A stretch of 64,000 nucleotides of DNA from an uncultured Pelagibacteraceae bacterium (GCA_902601315.1 CACKMS010000001.1:88517-152516), one strand, 5' to 3'. Positions 19,647 to 30,653 are shown, numbered from the stretch's first letter. Translations and numbers: made by a program. The notes: generated by a model from the sequence alone, not told the origin.

Positions 19647-21402
19647 TTTTCTTCTTAACAAACTTTCTTTTTTTAAATTTTCTTTTTTTAAATGGTTTTT
19701 GAATATTAGAGTTAGAATTTTCTTCTGTAATAATAAATTTCTGCAAACTTTCAATTTTTTCGATTTTATCTAATATTTTTCCCGATTTAGACTTAAACTC
19801 TATTAAGTATTCGGTTAAATTTAATTCTTCGGAATGTGTAATATTTATTTTAATTTTATTTTTTTTTTCGAAATAATTTAAATCCTCAAGAAATTGATGT
19901 TCTATAAAATCTGAAATTTTATTATTTATTTTTAAATCAATAATTTTAGAATTATTTTCTAGAGATTTTATTTCGATCAATTTAATAATTTTTTGTGCAA
20001 AAGTTTCATTTGTTAGGTTAATTGACCATTTTATATTGCTTTCTCTAAGTCTCTGTCTTGACATTTCTAAAAGTCCAAAATTACTTATTCTACCAATTTG
20101 AATTCTAGCTCTATCATTTCTACATTTTTCTTTTAACCTTCTTTCAACTTGTCTTCTATTTCCAAAATTTAACATATCAATAAAATCAATAATTATTAAT
20201 CCAGACAGATCTCTTATTTTAATTTGTCTTGCTATTTCCTCTGCAGCCTCTAAATTTGTGTCTAAAGCTGTGCTTTCAACATTTTTTTGTTTTATTGATT
20301 TTCCAGAATTAATATCTATAGAAACTAAAGCTTCAGTAGGATTTATTACTAAATAACCACCAGAACTAAGCTTTACCTCTGTCTTAAAGATTTCAAAAAG
20401 TTTTTTTTCGATATTTTCTTTAAAAAATAATGGTATTTTATCTCTGTACTTTTTAACTTTTTTTAATTGTTTTGGCATCATAAGCTTCATGTAATTTTTT
20501 GCTTTTTGATAGCCTTCGTTACCCTCTACAATGATATTTTGAGTATCATCGTCGTACATATCTCGAATACTTCTTTTAATAATATCACTTTCTTGATGGA
20601 TAAGAGATGGAGCCATGGAATTCATTGCATTACTCTTAATAGAGTCCCAAACTGTAATTAAATTTTTTAGATCTCCATCAATTTCATTTTTTGTTTTATT
20701 TGATCCCGCTGTTCTTACAATTATTCCCATCGCATTTGGGATTTCAATTTCATTTAAAATATTTCGAATTTTTTTCCTATCCCCAGGATTAAATATTTTT
20801 CTTGAAATACCACCACCCTTGGCCGTGTTAGGCATAAGGACAATATATTTTCCTGCAATAGATATGAATGTGCTTAGCGCAGCTCCTTTCAAACCTCTTT
20901 CATCTTTTAAAACTTGTACTAAAATAACTTGATTAGGTTTTATAACTTCTTGAATTTTATACCTTTTTGAGGGAAATCTTTTTTGTATTTTTTCATCTTT
21001 TTTTTCTTCTACATCTTCATCTTTTTTTTCAACTGGATCTTCAATTTTAATTTCTTCTTCTCCATCTAAAATTTTATTTTCTATATTTTCGCTTTCTTTA
21101 GATAATTCTTCTCTAACTTTTTCTTCTTCCTCTTTTATTTTTTCTAGATCGCTTTGAGGTATTTGATAGTAATCCGATTGAATATCATTGAATGATAAAA
21201 ATCCGTGTCTTTCTCTTCCAAAATCAACAAAAGCAGCCTGTAGAGACGGTTCGATACGGCTTACTTTTCCAAGATAAATATTATTTTTTATTAATGTATT
21301 GTTGATACTTTCATATTCATAATCTTCAATATGATTTTCATTTTTAAGCACAACCCTTGTTTCATTTGGATGCGATGCATCAATATATAAATTTTTTGAC
21401 AT
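19639..21402 (-). CDS. Ribonuclease E/G
   Basis: S1-like N-terminus (NIYLGKVSRIEPSLQAAFVDFGRERHGFL), DINSGKSIKQKN, LSGLIIIDFIDM. Confidence 0.93.
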   Translation of the reverse strand: MSKNLYIDASHPNETRVVLKNENHIEDYEYESINNTLIKNNIYLGKVSRIEPSLQAAFVDFGRERHGFLSFNDIQSDYYQIPQSDLEKIKEEEEKVREELSKESENIENKILDGEEEIKIEDPVEKKDEDVEEKKDEKIQKRFPSKRYKIQEVIKPNQVILVQVLKDERGLKGAALSTFISIAGKYIVLMPNTAKGGGISRKIFNPGDRKKIRNILNEIEIPNAMGIIVRTAGSNKTKNEIDGDLKNLITVWDSIKSNAMNSMAPSLIHQESDIIKRSIRDMYDDDTQNIIVEGNEGYQKAKNYMKLMMPKQLKKVKKYRDKIPLFFKENIEKKLFEIFKTEVKLSSGGYLVINPTEALVSIDINSGKSIKQKNVESTALDTNLEAAEEIARQIKIRDLSGLIIIDFIDMLNFGNRRQVERRLKEKCRNDRARIQIGRISNFGLLEMSRQRLRESNIKWSINLTNETFAQKIIKLIEIKSLENNSKIIDLKINNKISDFIEHQFLEDLNYFEKKNKIKINITHSEELNLTEYLIEFKSKSGKILDKIEKIESLQKFIITEENSNSNIQKPFKKRKFKKRKFVKKKIK

Positions 21403-21483
21403 AAATTTTGATTATTTTTCATTTGTTTATTTTTAAATTCGGTGCCACAACAATACCAAATTCACCATCTAAATTAAACATAA

Positions 21484-23823
21484 ATGAGTTCTATAATAAA
21501 AAAAGTTGCATCCTTTTCAGTATTGATAATGTTGGTAACTTTGATTGGTATAATTTCAATTTTATGGATTTATTCTAATAAGCTGCCAGACTACAAATTC
21601 TTGAAAAATTACAAACCTCCGGTATCTAGCAAATTATATTCAGGTAATGGGGTATTGGTTAGCGACTTTTCTTCTGAGAAGAGAATATTTGTGCCGTTTG
21701 AGGCTATACCAAATGTTGTAATCAATTCCTTCTTGTCTGCCGAAGATAAAAATTTTTTTTACCATCCAGGGGTAGATGCAAAAGGAATTGTAAGAGCTAT
21801 CAAGAATAATATCAAAAATGCCTTAAAATCAAAAAGGTTGGAAGGAGCTTCAACTATAACTCAACAGGTTGCTAAAAATTTTTTATTATCAAATGAAGTA
21901 AGTTTTGATAGAAAAATCAAAGAAGCGATTTTAGCTTTCCGAATCGAAAGAGCTTTAAGTAAAGAGAGAATTTTAGAGCTTTATTTAAATCAAATATATT
22001 TAGGCGAAGGAAGTTATGGAATAGCTTCAGCGAGTTTGAGATATTTTGATAAATCAATTAGTGAATTAAATTATTCAGAGGCAGCTTTACTAGCAGCATT
22101 ACCAAAGGCTCCGAGCAGATATAATCCATATAAAAACACAAAACTAGCTAAATACAGAAGGGATCTCGTTTTAAAAAATCTTTATGAAAATCAATACATA
22201 GATCAAAATTTATTAAATAAATTAATTAATACTGATATTAAACTAAGTAAAAGACAAAGAATATATTTAGAAGACTCTAGATATTATGTTGAAGATGTGA
22301 GAAAAAATGTAATTGATACATATGGTTTTGATAAAGTTTATAAACAAGGTTTTAATATTAAAACTCCAATTGATTTAAATTTACAAAATATAGCATCATC
22401 AGCATTAAGAAAAGGTTTAGAACAATATGATAGAAGAAGAGGTTGGAGAGGTTCTTTAATAAATAAAAAAATAAGCAAAAATTGGAATAAAAATTTAGAT
22501 AAGTTCAAATTAGAAAAATCTTTAGGGTGGGAAATATCAATTATAAAAAAAATAAATAAATTTGAAGCAAATATAGAAACTGAAAATAATATAAAAGGCA
22601 AAATTAAATTTGAAAACTTAAATTGGACAAGAAAAAATATAGATGAGTTGTTTAAAGTTGGAGATTTAGTTTATGTAAAAAAAATTAATCAGGAAGACTA
22701 TGAATTAAAACAATTACCTGCTGTTAATGGTGGAATAGTTGTAATGGATCCATTTACTGGAAGAGTTTTGGCAATGGCGGGAGGATTCAGTTTTAATAAA
22801 AGTGAATATAACAGAGTTACACAAGCTAAGAGACAACCTGGTTCAGCATTTAAGCCATTTATATATGCATTAGCTCTAGAAAATAATTTTACCCCTTCTA
22901 CATTAGTTTTAGATGCCCCAATCGTTCTTGAACAAGGGAGTGATTTAAAGATGTGGAAACCTGAAAACTATGGAAAAAAGTTTTATGGCCCCTCAACATT
23001 AAGAACAGGTGTTGAAAAATCACGAAATTTAATGACAGTAAGAATTGCTCAAGAAATTGGATTAAAGAAAATCACAAATTTTTCAAAAAAACTTAAAATT
23101 TATGAAAGACCTGAGGAATTGATGTCAATTTCATTGGGATCCGCTGAAACTACTTTGCTAAAGATGACAAGCGCTTACTCGTCATTTGTAAATGGTGGAA
23201 AGTTAGTTGAACCAATATTTATAGATAGAATCCAAGATAGTGAGGGAAAAACAATTTTTAAAAATCAGCTAAGATTTTGTAAAGATTGTGACTTAATTTC
23301 ATACACAAGTGTAAATCTTCCTCAAATAGAAAACAATTATAAGCAAATTTTTTCACCTCAAACAGCTTATCAAATGACATCTATTTTAGAAGGAGTTATC
23401 CAAAGAGGAACTGGAAAAAAATTAAAAGATCTTAATTTACAATTAGCAGGGAAAACGGGAACTACTAACAAAAATACCGATGCATGGTTTATTGGTTTCA
23501 CTTCAAATTTAGTAATTGGAGTTTATGTAGGTTTTGATAATCCAAGAACCTTAGGGAAATTTGAAACAGGATCAAAAACTGCTCTACCCATCTTCAAAGA
23601 ATTTGTTAAAAACTCAGTGAATAATCATGAAGCAAGACCATTCAAAGTGGCAAAAGGAATTAAAATGATGGTCGTAGATGCATCTACAGGTAAAAAAGCT
23701 GACAGTAATTCTAAAAGTACTATTATTGAGTCTTTTAAAGAGGAAAAAATTGCAAATAATAATAAATTTGATATTGATAATATTAGCGAAGTATCAAACA
23801 CAAATATATTAATGTTTTATTAA
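21484..23823 (+). CDS. mrcA: Class A penicillin-binding protein 1A
   Basis: Transglycosylase SAEDKNFFYHPGVD, EGASTITQQVAKNFLL; transpeptidase RQPGSAFKPFIY, SRNLMTVRIA, GKTGTTNKNTDAWFIGF. Confidence 0.95.
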   Translation: MSSIIKKVASFSVLIMLVTLIGIISILWIYSNKLPDYKFLKNYKPPVSSKLYSGNGVLVSDFSSEKRIFVPFEAIPNVVINSFLSAEDKNFFYHPGVDAKGIVRAIKNNIKNALKSKRLEGASTITQQVAKNFLLSNEVSFDRKIKEAILAFRIERALSKERILELYLNQIYLGEGSYGIASASLRYFDKSISELNYSEAALLAALPKAPSRYNPYKNTKLAKYRRDLVLKNLYENQYIDQNLLNKLINTDIKLSKRQRIYLEDSRYYVEDVRKNVIDTYGFDKVYKQGFNIKTPIDLNLQNIASSALRKGLEQYDRRRGWRGSLINKKISKNWNKNLDKFKLEKSLGWEISIIKKINKFEANIETENNIKGKIKFENLNWTRKNIDELFKVGDLVYVKKINQEDYELKQLPAVNGGIVVMDPFTGRVLAMAGGFSFNKSEYNRVTQAKRQPGSAFKPFIYALALENNFTPSTLVLDAPIVLEQGSDLKMWKPENYGKKFYGPSTLRTGVEKSRNLMTVRIAQEIGLKKITNFSKKLKIYERPEELMSISLGSAETTLLKMTSAYSSFVNGGKLVEPIFIDRIQDSEGKTIFKNQLRFCKDCDLISYTSVNLPQIENNYKQIFSPQTAYQMTSILEGVIQRGTGKKLKDLNLQLAGKTGTTNKNTDAWFIGFTSNLVIGVYVGFDNPRTLGKFETGSKTALPIFKEFVKNSVNNHEARPFKVAKGIKMMVVDASTGKKADSNSKSTIIESFKEEKIANNNKFDIDNISEVSNTNILMFY

Positions 23824-23824
23824 A

Positions 23825-24923
23825 ATGGAATTAGAAACAAGTAATTTAATTAAAGAGATAAACAAAATTATACTAAAAATTAAGGAGTTTCTTTGAAAAA
23901 AATAAACTTAATTCTAAACTTGATGAATTAAATAATAAAATTGAGAGCCAAAACTTCTGGCAAGATAGAAAATCATCAGAAAAAATTTTAAAAGAAAAAA
24001 AGAATTTAGAGCTTTTAGTTGGATCATTTAGTAATTTTGAAAATGAATTTAAAGACATAGTAGAAATTTTAGATCTGGCTATATCTGAAAGCGACAAATC
24101 ATTACAAGATGAAAGTTTCGATAAATTGCATATTTTAAAATCTGGACTCAAAAAATTAGAGATAAAATGTTTTTTATCTAACGATAGTGATAATCTTGAT
24201 AGTTACCTAGAATTTCATGCTGGTGCAGGTGGAACAGAAAGTCAAGATTGGGCTGAAATGCTTAGAAGAATGTACATGAAATGGGCATCAAACAAGGGAT
24301 ATTCTGTCGAACTTATTAGTGAGCACAGAGGTGATGAAGCAGGAATTAAATCATCTACGATAAAAATATCAGGTGATTATATTTATGGTTATCTTAAATC
24401 AGAGTCAGGTATTCATCGATTGGTGAGAATTTCTCCATTTGACTCAGGGGCACGAAGACACACGAGTTTTGCTAGTGTTTGGATTTATCCAGTGGTGGAC
24501 GATAAAATAGAAATTGAGATTAATGAAAAAGATTTAAGAATAGACACTTATAGATCAAGTGGCGCCGGTGGACAGCACGTAAATACAACTGACAGCGCTG
24601 TAAGAATTACACATATTCCAACTAAAATAGTTGTACAATGTCAGAATGAGAGATCACAACATAAAAATAAAGAAACATGCATGAATATGCTTAGAGCCAG
24701 GCTTTATGAACATGAGCTTCAAAAAAGAGAAAAACAAAACGAAAACGTAGAAAGTTCAAAATCAGATATTGGATGGGGACATCAAATTAGATCTTATGTA
24801 CTACACCCATATCAAATGGTTAAAGATAATAGAACTAATTTTGAAAGCTCTAATCCTGAAAAAATACTTGATGGCGAAATTGATAATTTTCTTGAGAGCT
24901 CATTGTATAAAATAAATGCGTAA
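23825..24923 (+). CDS. prfB: Peptide chain release factor 2, expressed through a programmed +1 frameshift at 23891-23896
   Basis: ATG at 23825 opens a 23-codon ORF ending AAG GAG TTT CTT TGA; a +1 shift at CTT-TGA continues (EKNKLNSKLDELNNKIESQNFWQD...) into the RF2 frame with SGAGGQHVNTTDSAVRITH. Predicted product 365 aa. Confidence 0.93.
23885..23897 (+). promoter_or_regulatory. prfB programmed +1 frameshift site (internal SD AGGAG-type, CTT, in-frame TGA)
   Basis: AGGAGTTTCTTTGA; SD-like sequence 3 nt upstream of CTT-TGA, the known prfB arrangement. Confidence 0.92.
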
Positions 24924-27498
24924 ATACTTAGTTATATTGTCAATTACCATAATATTTTTATTTGTAGCAATTATTACTTATTTAAACTTTTTTGGCATCA
25001 AAACAGATAAATTTAACAAATTAATTTATTCAAAAATAAGTGAAATAAACCCAAAATTATCCTCAGAAATTAATGATGTATTTATAAAATTAGATATCAA
25101 AGAACAGACAATAAAGCTTGAGACTTCAAACGTTAAATTACAAATCGCGGAAGAATATCTGTTTTTAGATAAAATTATTTCAAAATTGAGCATATCAAAT
25201 TTGTTAAATAATAGATCAGTTCAGAATTTAGAAATTTTACTAAAAGAAGATGAAATATCAAATTTAAAAAATTTCATTTCGGAGTATAATTATAATTTTT
25301 CAAGAGAATTAATTTTAAATCAAATTAAAAAAGGTAAGATTAAAGCCTCAATTTTTTTAGATTTTCAGAATAAAAGCAAAAATTTTGATTATAGTATTTT
25401 AGGAAAGGTAACAAATGCACAAATAAACCTTTTAAACAAAGGTGAATTAGAGAAAATTTCTTTTAATTTTATATCAGATCAAAAACAGCATTTCATAAAT
25501 AATTTGCAATTTATTTATGAAGATATTGATTTTAATTCAGAAGCTATATCAGTCAAAAAAAGTGATAATAGTTTTATAATTAATGGCGATATATCAAATA
25601 AAAAACAGAGTTTTGACATAAAAAAATTACAAAAAAATTTAGATTATAGTTTTGATTTTGTTGAAAACTCTAAAGTAAAGCTTTCATCAAATAACAAGTT
25701 TTCATTCAGTCTAATTAATAAAAAAAAAATTGATAAATTTGAATTAAAATCAAAAATAGATTTTGATGAAATAAAATTTAATAAAAATTTTAATTTACCA
25801 ATCAATATTAACAACGGTGAATTAAAAATTGATTATAAAAATCACACGCTTGATTTAAATATTAATTCAAAATTTTATTTTCAAAGTGGTAAAAAGAAAC
25901 AACCAAATTTTGGAGATGCTAAATTTTTAATTTCAAAAAAAAGAAATGAAAATGTAAAAATTAAAGGAAATTTCTCTAATACAGGAAATAAAATAAACTC
26001 AGATCAAATTAAAGAAATACTTAATGTTGATAGCAAATTAATATCTAGTCAGGATTTACAATTTGACTCAAATAACTTAATTGAATTTGAATTAAATAAA
26101 AAAAATAAGATTGAAAAATACAAATTAAATTCAAATTTAAAAATTAGTAAATTAGAGATCTCACATGAAGATAGCAATTTAAGGAAGTTTTTGCCTGAAT
26201 ATAAAGATATTATATATTTTAAAGATAATTTTATTGAAATAAATATAAATAAAAGAATTAAAGATATAAAATTAAAAGGGTTATATTCATTAGATAATAA
26301 CTTATCAGACAGTTTTAAAATTATTTTAATTCAAAACTCAGAAATTTTGGATTTTGATGCTAATATTAATTTAAACAACCTCTTTTTAAATTTTAAATCA
26401 TTAGATTATAAAAAAAATAAAAAAATTAGCTCTAATTTAATCATAAAAGGTCGATATAACGATGATTTAAGATTAAACCAAATTAAATATAAAGAAAATT
26501 TAAATACTATTCAGGCAAGTAATTTAATATTATCAAAAAAATATAAAATTAAAAATATCGATTCTGTAATTTTGAATTATGAGAATTTAAATCAAAAATT
26601 AAATAATATTAAATTTCAAAAAAAAAATAATAATCGATATAAGCTTTCAGGTAGTGAGTTTGACGCTCAATTACTCATTTCAAATTATTTAAAGGGAAAA
26701 AGCACCAATAACATTTTTGAAAGATTTGAAAATATAAACTCAAACATATCAGTTCAACTTAATAATATATTTATAGATAAAAACAGTAAAATGACCAACT
26801 TAGTCGGTGAGATTTCATTAAAAAAAAATAAGGTTATTTCAGCAGAAATTAGCTCTAAAATTAACAATAAAAATGATTTTTCAGTATCTATAAAAACTAA
26901 TTCTAGAGATGAAAAAGTTACTAATTTGTTTATTGAAGAGCCTGAACCATTTATAAAAAACTATAAGTTTATTAAAGGTTTCACTGAAGGTAAGCTTTCT
27001 TATGGGTCAATAGAAAAAAATAATGAAACAAAAGCAAATCTAAAAATATATGATTTTAAAGTTCAAGACGTTCCTGTTCTAGCAAAATTACTTACACTTG
27101 CGTCCCTTCAGGGTATTGCAGATCTTCTTACAGGAGAGGGTATTCGATTTAATGAATTTGAAATGGATTATCAATCAAAACAGTCACTTACTAACATAAA
27201 TGAAATGTATGCCATTGGACCAGCCATTTCTATTTTAATGGAGGGTTATATTGAGAGAAATAAACTAACAAGTCTAAGAGGTACTCTGGTGCCAGCTACC
27301 ACAATAAATAAAACAATATCAAAAATCCCCTTATTAGGAGATATTTTGGTAGGGAAAAAGGTTGGGGAAGGAGTTTTTGGCGTAAGCTTTAAAATCAAAG
27401 GTCCACCAAAAGATCTAAAAACTTCTGTAAATCCAATTAAAACTCTTACACCAAGATTTATAACTAGAACTTTAGAAAAATTAAAAAAAATTAAATAA
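24916..27498 (+). CDS. AsmA/YhdP-like (DUF3971-type) membrane-anchored protein
   Basis: N-terminal TM, long low-complexity beta-rich region, conserved C-terminus (ASLQGIADLLTGEGIRFNEFEMDYQ...YAIGPAISILMEGYIE...LVPATTINKTISKIPLLGDILVG). Confidence 0.75.
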   Translation: MRKYLVILSITIIFLFVAIITYLNFFGIKTDKFNKLIYSKISEINPKLSSEINDVFIKLDIKEQTIKLETSNVKLQIAEEYLFLDKIISKLSISNLLNNRSVQNLEILLKEDEISNLKNFISEYNYNFSRELILNQIKKGKIKASIFLDFQNKSKNFDYSILGKVTNAQINLLNKGELEKISFNFISDQKQHFINNLQFIYEDIDFNSEAISVKKSDNSFIINGDISNKKQSFDIKKLQKNLDYSFDFVENSKVKLSSNNKFSFSLINKKKIDKFELKSKIDFDEIKFNKNFNLPININNGELKIDYKNHTLDLNINSKFYFQSGKKKQPNFGDAKFLISKKRNENVKIKGNFSNTGNKINSDQIKEILNVDSKLISSQDLQFDSNNLIEFELNKKNKIEKYKLNSNLKISKLEISHEDSNLRKFLPEYKDIIYFKDNFIEININKRIKDIKLKGLYSLDNNLSDSFKIILIQNSEILDFDANINLNNLFLNFKSLDYKKNKKISSNLIIKGRYNDDLRLNQIKYKENLNTIQASNLILSKKYKIKNIDSVILNYENLNQKLNNIKFQKKNNNRYKLSGSEFDAQLLISNYLKGKSTNNIFERFENINSNISVQLNNIFIDKNSKMTNLVGEISLKKNKVISAEISSKINNKNDFSVSIKTNSRDEKVTNLFIEEPEPFIKNYKFIKGFTEGKLSYGSIEKNNETKANLKIYDFKVQDVPVLAKLLTLASLQGIADLLTGEGIRFNEFEMDYQSKQSLTNINEMYAIGPAISILMEGYIERNKLTSLRGTLVPATTINKTISKIPLLGDILVGKKVGEGVFGVSFKIKGPPKDLKTSVNPIKTLTPRFITRTLEKLKKIK

Positions 27499-28714
27499 TA
27501 ATTTTAAAATGCTTTTTTTTTCCAACTGAAAGTTTAATAAAACCTTTATTTTCAAACATTTTTTTACTTATTAATATTTTTCCATCTTTAATTTTCTCAT
27601 TATCAATTTTAATTCCATTATTTTGAATTAATCTTCTTATTTCACTTTTTGATAACTCGTTATTTGTATGTTCTATCAAACTAATTATATCCTTTCCTAT
27701 TAAATCACTTCCAATTTTAATACTAGGTAAATTTTCTCCAGTTGAGTTTTCTTTAAAAGTAGATTTTGCTAATTCTTCAACTTTTATTGTTTCAATTTCT
27801 CCATGTAACATCGTTGTAGTTTCATTAGCTAATAAAATTTTCAAATCATTAATATTTTCATTTTTGATATCTTCTATTTTTTCTAAAGATAAATCTGTGA
27901 ACATTTTCAGAAAATTGATAACGTCCCGATCATCTGTATTTCTCCAAAATTGCCAATAATCATAGATAGATAGTAGATTTTTATCTAACCATACTGCTCC
28001 ACTTTCAGTCTTTCCCATTTTGGCTCCTGAGGCCAGAGTTATAAGAGGGGTTGTCAATCCAAAAACTTCTTTTGATGAATATCTTTTGATTAAATCAACA
28101 CCATTAACAATGTTTCCCCATTGATCTGATCCTCCAATTTGAAGAAGACAATTGTATTTTTTATTCAATTCAAGAAAGTCATATGCTTGAAGTATCATGT
28201 AATTAAATTCCATATAACTTAAAGACTGTTCTCTGTCTAAACGAAGCTTTACACTATCGAAACTTAACATTTTATTGATTGTAAAATGTTTCCCTATATC
28301 TCTTAGAAAAGAAATAAAGTTTAACTCTTTTAACCAAGAATAATTATTTACAAATATAGGAGACGTCTCCTTATTTTCAGTATTAAGATATTTTTTTAAA
28401 ATAAGCTCAATACTTTTAATATTTTTTTCAATCTCACTTTCATCTAAAATTTTTCTTGTTTTATCTTTTCCTGATGGGTCTCCTATCCTAGTTGTTCCTC
28501 CACCTAGCAAAACTATTGGCTGGTGTCCATGCTTTTGCAATTTCCTTAAACACATGATTTGTAACAAACTACCCACATGCAGACTTTGAGCAGTACAATC
28601 AAATCCTATATATCCTTTGATACTTTCTTTATTTAATAGATTTGAAAGTTCTACTTCATCTGTGCACTGATAGAAAAAGCCTCTGTCTTTAAATTCTCTT
28701 ATAAAATCATTCAT
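27491..28714 (-). CDS. tyrS: Tyrosine--tRNA ligase
   Basis: GYIGFDCTAQSLHVGSLL, GGGTTRIGDPSGK, QIGGSDQWGNIVNG, KMGKTESGAVWLD. Confidence 0.97.
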   Translation of the reverse strand: MNDFIREFKDRGFFYQCTDEVELSNLLNKESIKGYIGFDCTAQSLHVGSLLQIMCLRKLQKHGHQPIVLLGGGTTRIGDPSGKDKTRKILDESEIEKNIKSIELILKKYLNTENKETSPIFVNNYSWLKELNFISFLRDIGKHFTINKMLSFDSVKLRLDREQSLSYMEFNYMILQAYDFLELNKKYNCLLQIGGSDQWGNIVNGVDLIKRYSSKEVFGLTTPLITLASGAKMGKTESGAVWLDKNLLSIYDYWQFWRNTDDRDVINFLKMFTDLSLEKIEDIKNENINDLKILLANETTTMLHGEIETIKVEELAKSTFKENSTGENLPSIKIGSDLIGKDIISLIEHTNNELSKSEIRRLIQNNGIKIDNEKIKDGKILISKKMFENKGFIKLSVGKKKHFKIII

Positions 28715-28762
28715 AATTTAGTATTTTCAATATACATATTTATTTAAAAATAATAATCAATA

Positions 28763-29860
28763 ATGGACAATTGCATTACTTCTTTGGGTTTAATGAGTGG
28801 TACTTCTTTAGATGGGATTGATGCAAGTATAATTAATTCAGATGGAAAATCGCATTTAGATGTAAAAGTAAACCATTTTTATGAATATAAAGCTGAGTTT
28901 AGACAAAAATTAAGGGCTTATATTAAAAATATAAATTCAATAGAGGATATAACAAATAGTATTTATGAATATAAAAATCTTGAGAAAGAAATCACTCTTC
29001 TTCATTCAGATATATCAAAAAAATTAATATCCAAGCATACTACTGAAGTTGATTTAGTGGGTTTTCATGGACAAACAATTATTCATAAACCTGAAAAAAA
29101 ATATTCAATCCAGATGGGAAACCCAAATTTATTATCTCAATTAATTCAAAAAAAAGTCATTTTTAATTTTAGAAAAAAGGATATTGAAAATAATGGAGAG
29201 GGCGCACCTCTAACACCAGTATATCACTCTTTGCTATCAAAAAAAATCTTTCCTAATGAGGAATGTATTTTTTTAAATATAGGAGGGGTGTCCAATTTCA
29301 CTTACTGTAGTAATGAAGAATTAATTGCTAGAGATATAGGACCAGGAAATGTTTTATTAGATGAATATTTAAAAAAAACAAAAAATTTAGATTTTGATAA
29401 AAACGGTGAAATTGCCTCTACAGGTCAAATCAACATGGATATTATAAATCAATTTATCGAGCATGATATTTACAGTTCAGAAGATAGACATTCCTATGAT
29501 AGAAATGAGTTTGATTTTAATTTTATTAAAGGATTAATTTTTGAGGATGCCGTAGCAACTCTTAATTACTTTACTGCCTTAATTATTTCAAATTATTTAA
29601 ATGATAATTTTATAAATTGTTCTAATGTAATTTTATGTGGAGGTGGCAGAAAAAATAAAACATTAATTCAAAATTTGAAAAGTTTATTAAAAAAAAATAT
29701 TTGTGATATCGATAAATTTAATTATGATGGAGATTTTATCGAGTCCCAAGCATTTGCTTATTTAGCAATAAGATCATATCTTAAAAAAAATATATCTTTT
29801 CCTTCTACAACAAAAGTAAGTAAACCAATTTCAGGTGGAGAGACTTTTAAAAATTACTAA
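28763..29860 (+). CDS. anmK: Anhydro-N-acetylmuramic acid kinase
   Basis: GLMSGTSLDGIDASI, GFHGQTIIHKP, FLNIGGVSNFTY, ARDIGPGNVLLD, ILCGGGRKNKTL. Confidence 0.95.
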   Translation: MDNCITSLGLMSGTSLDGIDASIINSDGKSHLDVKVNHFYEYKAEFRQKLRAYIKNINSIEDITNSIYEYKNLEKEITLLHSDISKKLISKHTTEVDLVGFHGQTIIHKPEKKYSIQMGNPNLLSQLIQKKVIFNFRKKDIENNGEGAPLTPVYHSLLSKKIFPNEECIFLNIGGVSNFTYCSNEELIARDIGPGNVLLDEYLKKTKNLDFDKNGEIASTGQINMDIINQFIEHDIYSSEDRHSYDRNEFDFNFIKGLIFEDAVATLNYFTALIISNYLNDNFINCSNVILCGGGRKNKTLIQNLKSLLKKNICDIDKFNYDGDFIESQAFAYLAIRSYLKKNISFPSTTKVSKPISGGETFKNY

Positions 29861-30522
29861 TATAGTGCCGTTTCTTTTTTGATATATTTATTTAAGGATT
29901 TAATAAGAGCAATATCAGCTTTTGAGAAGAAATGATTTGCTTCTGTAATAGAATCAAATTCTACTTTAATTCCTTTTTGAGCACTTAGTCTTTTGTTTAA
30001 ATCGTTAATGTGCTCAACAGGAACCAATTCATCTTTTTTGCCGTAAATCATTATTCCTGATGTAGGACATGGTGATAAAAATGAAAAATCATAAACATTT
30101 GGTTGGGGTGAAATTGCAACAAATCTATTTATTTCTGGTCTTCTCATAAGTAATTGCATTGCAATTAATGATCCAAAGGAAAATCCTGAAATCCAACATT
30201 GTGAATTATCAAAGTTTTCTCGCTCCAACCAATCTAGTGCAGCGGCAGCATCTGCTAGCTCACCCTGACCATTGTCAAATTCTCCATCACTTTTACCAAC
30301 TCCTCTAAAGTTTAATCTACACACAGAAAAGTCGTTATCCATAAAAGTTTGAAATGTATCAACAACAACTTTATTATTCATAGTTCCACCATATTGAGGG
30401 TGAGGGTGCAAAACTAATGCAATTGGAGACGTATTTTTTTTACTTTTATAATATTTTGCTTCTAGCCTTCCTGCAGGCCCAGGAATAAATATTTCAACAA
30501 TTTTGTTATCTGTAGTTGTCAT
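29857..30522 (-). CDS. Alpha/beta hydrolase (YdeN/KANL3-TEX30-like)
   Basis: ALVLHPHPQYGGTMNNKVV, CRLNFRGVGKSDGEFDNGQGE, WISGFSFGSLIA, ANHFF. Confidence 0.88.
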   Translation of the reverse strand: MTTTDNKIVEIFIPGPAGRLEAKYYKSKKNTSPIALVLHPHPQYGGTMNNKVVVDTFQTFMDNDFSVCRLNFRGVGKSDGEFDNGQGELADAAAALDWLERENFDNSQCWISGFSFGSLIAMQLLMRRPEINRFVAISPQPNVYDFSFLSPCPTSGIMIYGKKDELVPVEHINDLNKRLSAQKGIKVEFDSITEANHFFSKADIALIKSLNKYIKKETALY

Positions 30523-30603
30523 TGATAATTAATCTCAAAAAAAAATTTTATTTTTCTATCAAAATTGAGCGACAAAATGCAAGTTTTAAAATTTTTCATA
30601 AAC

Positions 30604-30636
30604 TTGACTATTTTACTCGGGTATATATATAACCCG
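30604..30636 (+). promoter_or_regulatory. Candidate Rrf2/suf promoter with overlapping inverted repeat
   Basis: TTGACT (30604-30609), 18-nt spacer, TATAAC (30628-30633); CGGGT-N9-ACCCG (30618-30636) overlaps the -10. Confidence 0.55.
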
Positions 30637-30653
30637 CATAAAATAATAATAAT

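Noticed and set aside
20467-20932. Two plus-strand ORFs inside RNase E/G gene
   Set aside because: Antisense to a conserved CDS; no independent support.
23873-24151. 92-aa minus-strand ORF at the 5' part of prfB
   Set aside because: This region is explained by the frameshifted prfB coding sequence on the plus strand.
24126-24923. prfB as a truncated pseudogene starting at 24126
   Set aside because: The missing N-terminus is present upstream via the programmed frameshift site.
24916-27498. AsmA-like gene as a novel low-complexity surface protein
   Set aside because: The Lys/Asn/Ile-rich composition reflects AT-bias, and the C-terminus matches the AsmA/YhdP-like pattern.
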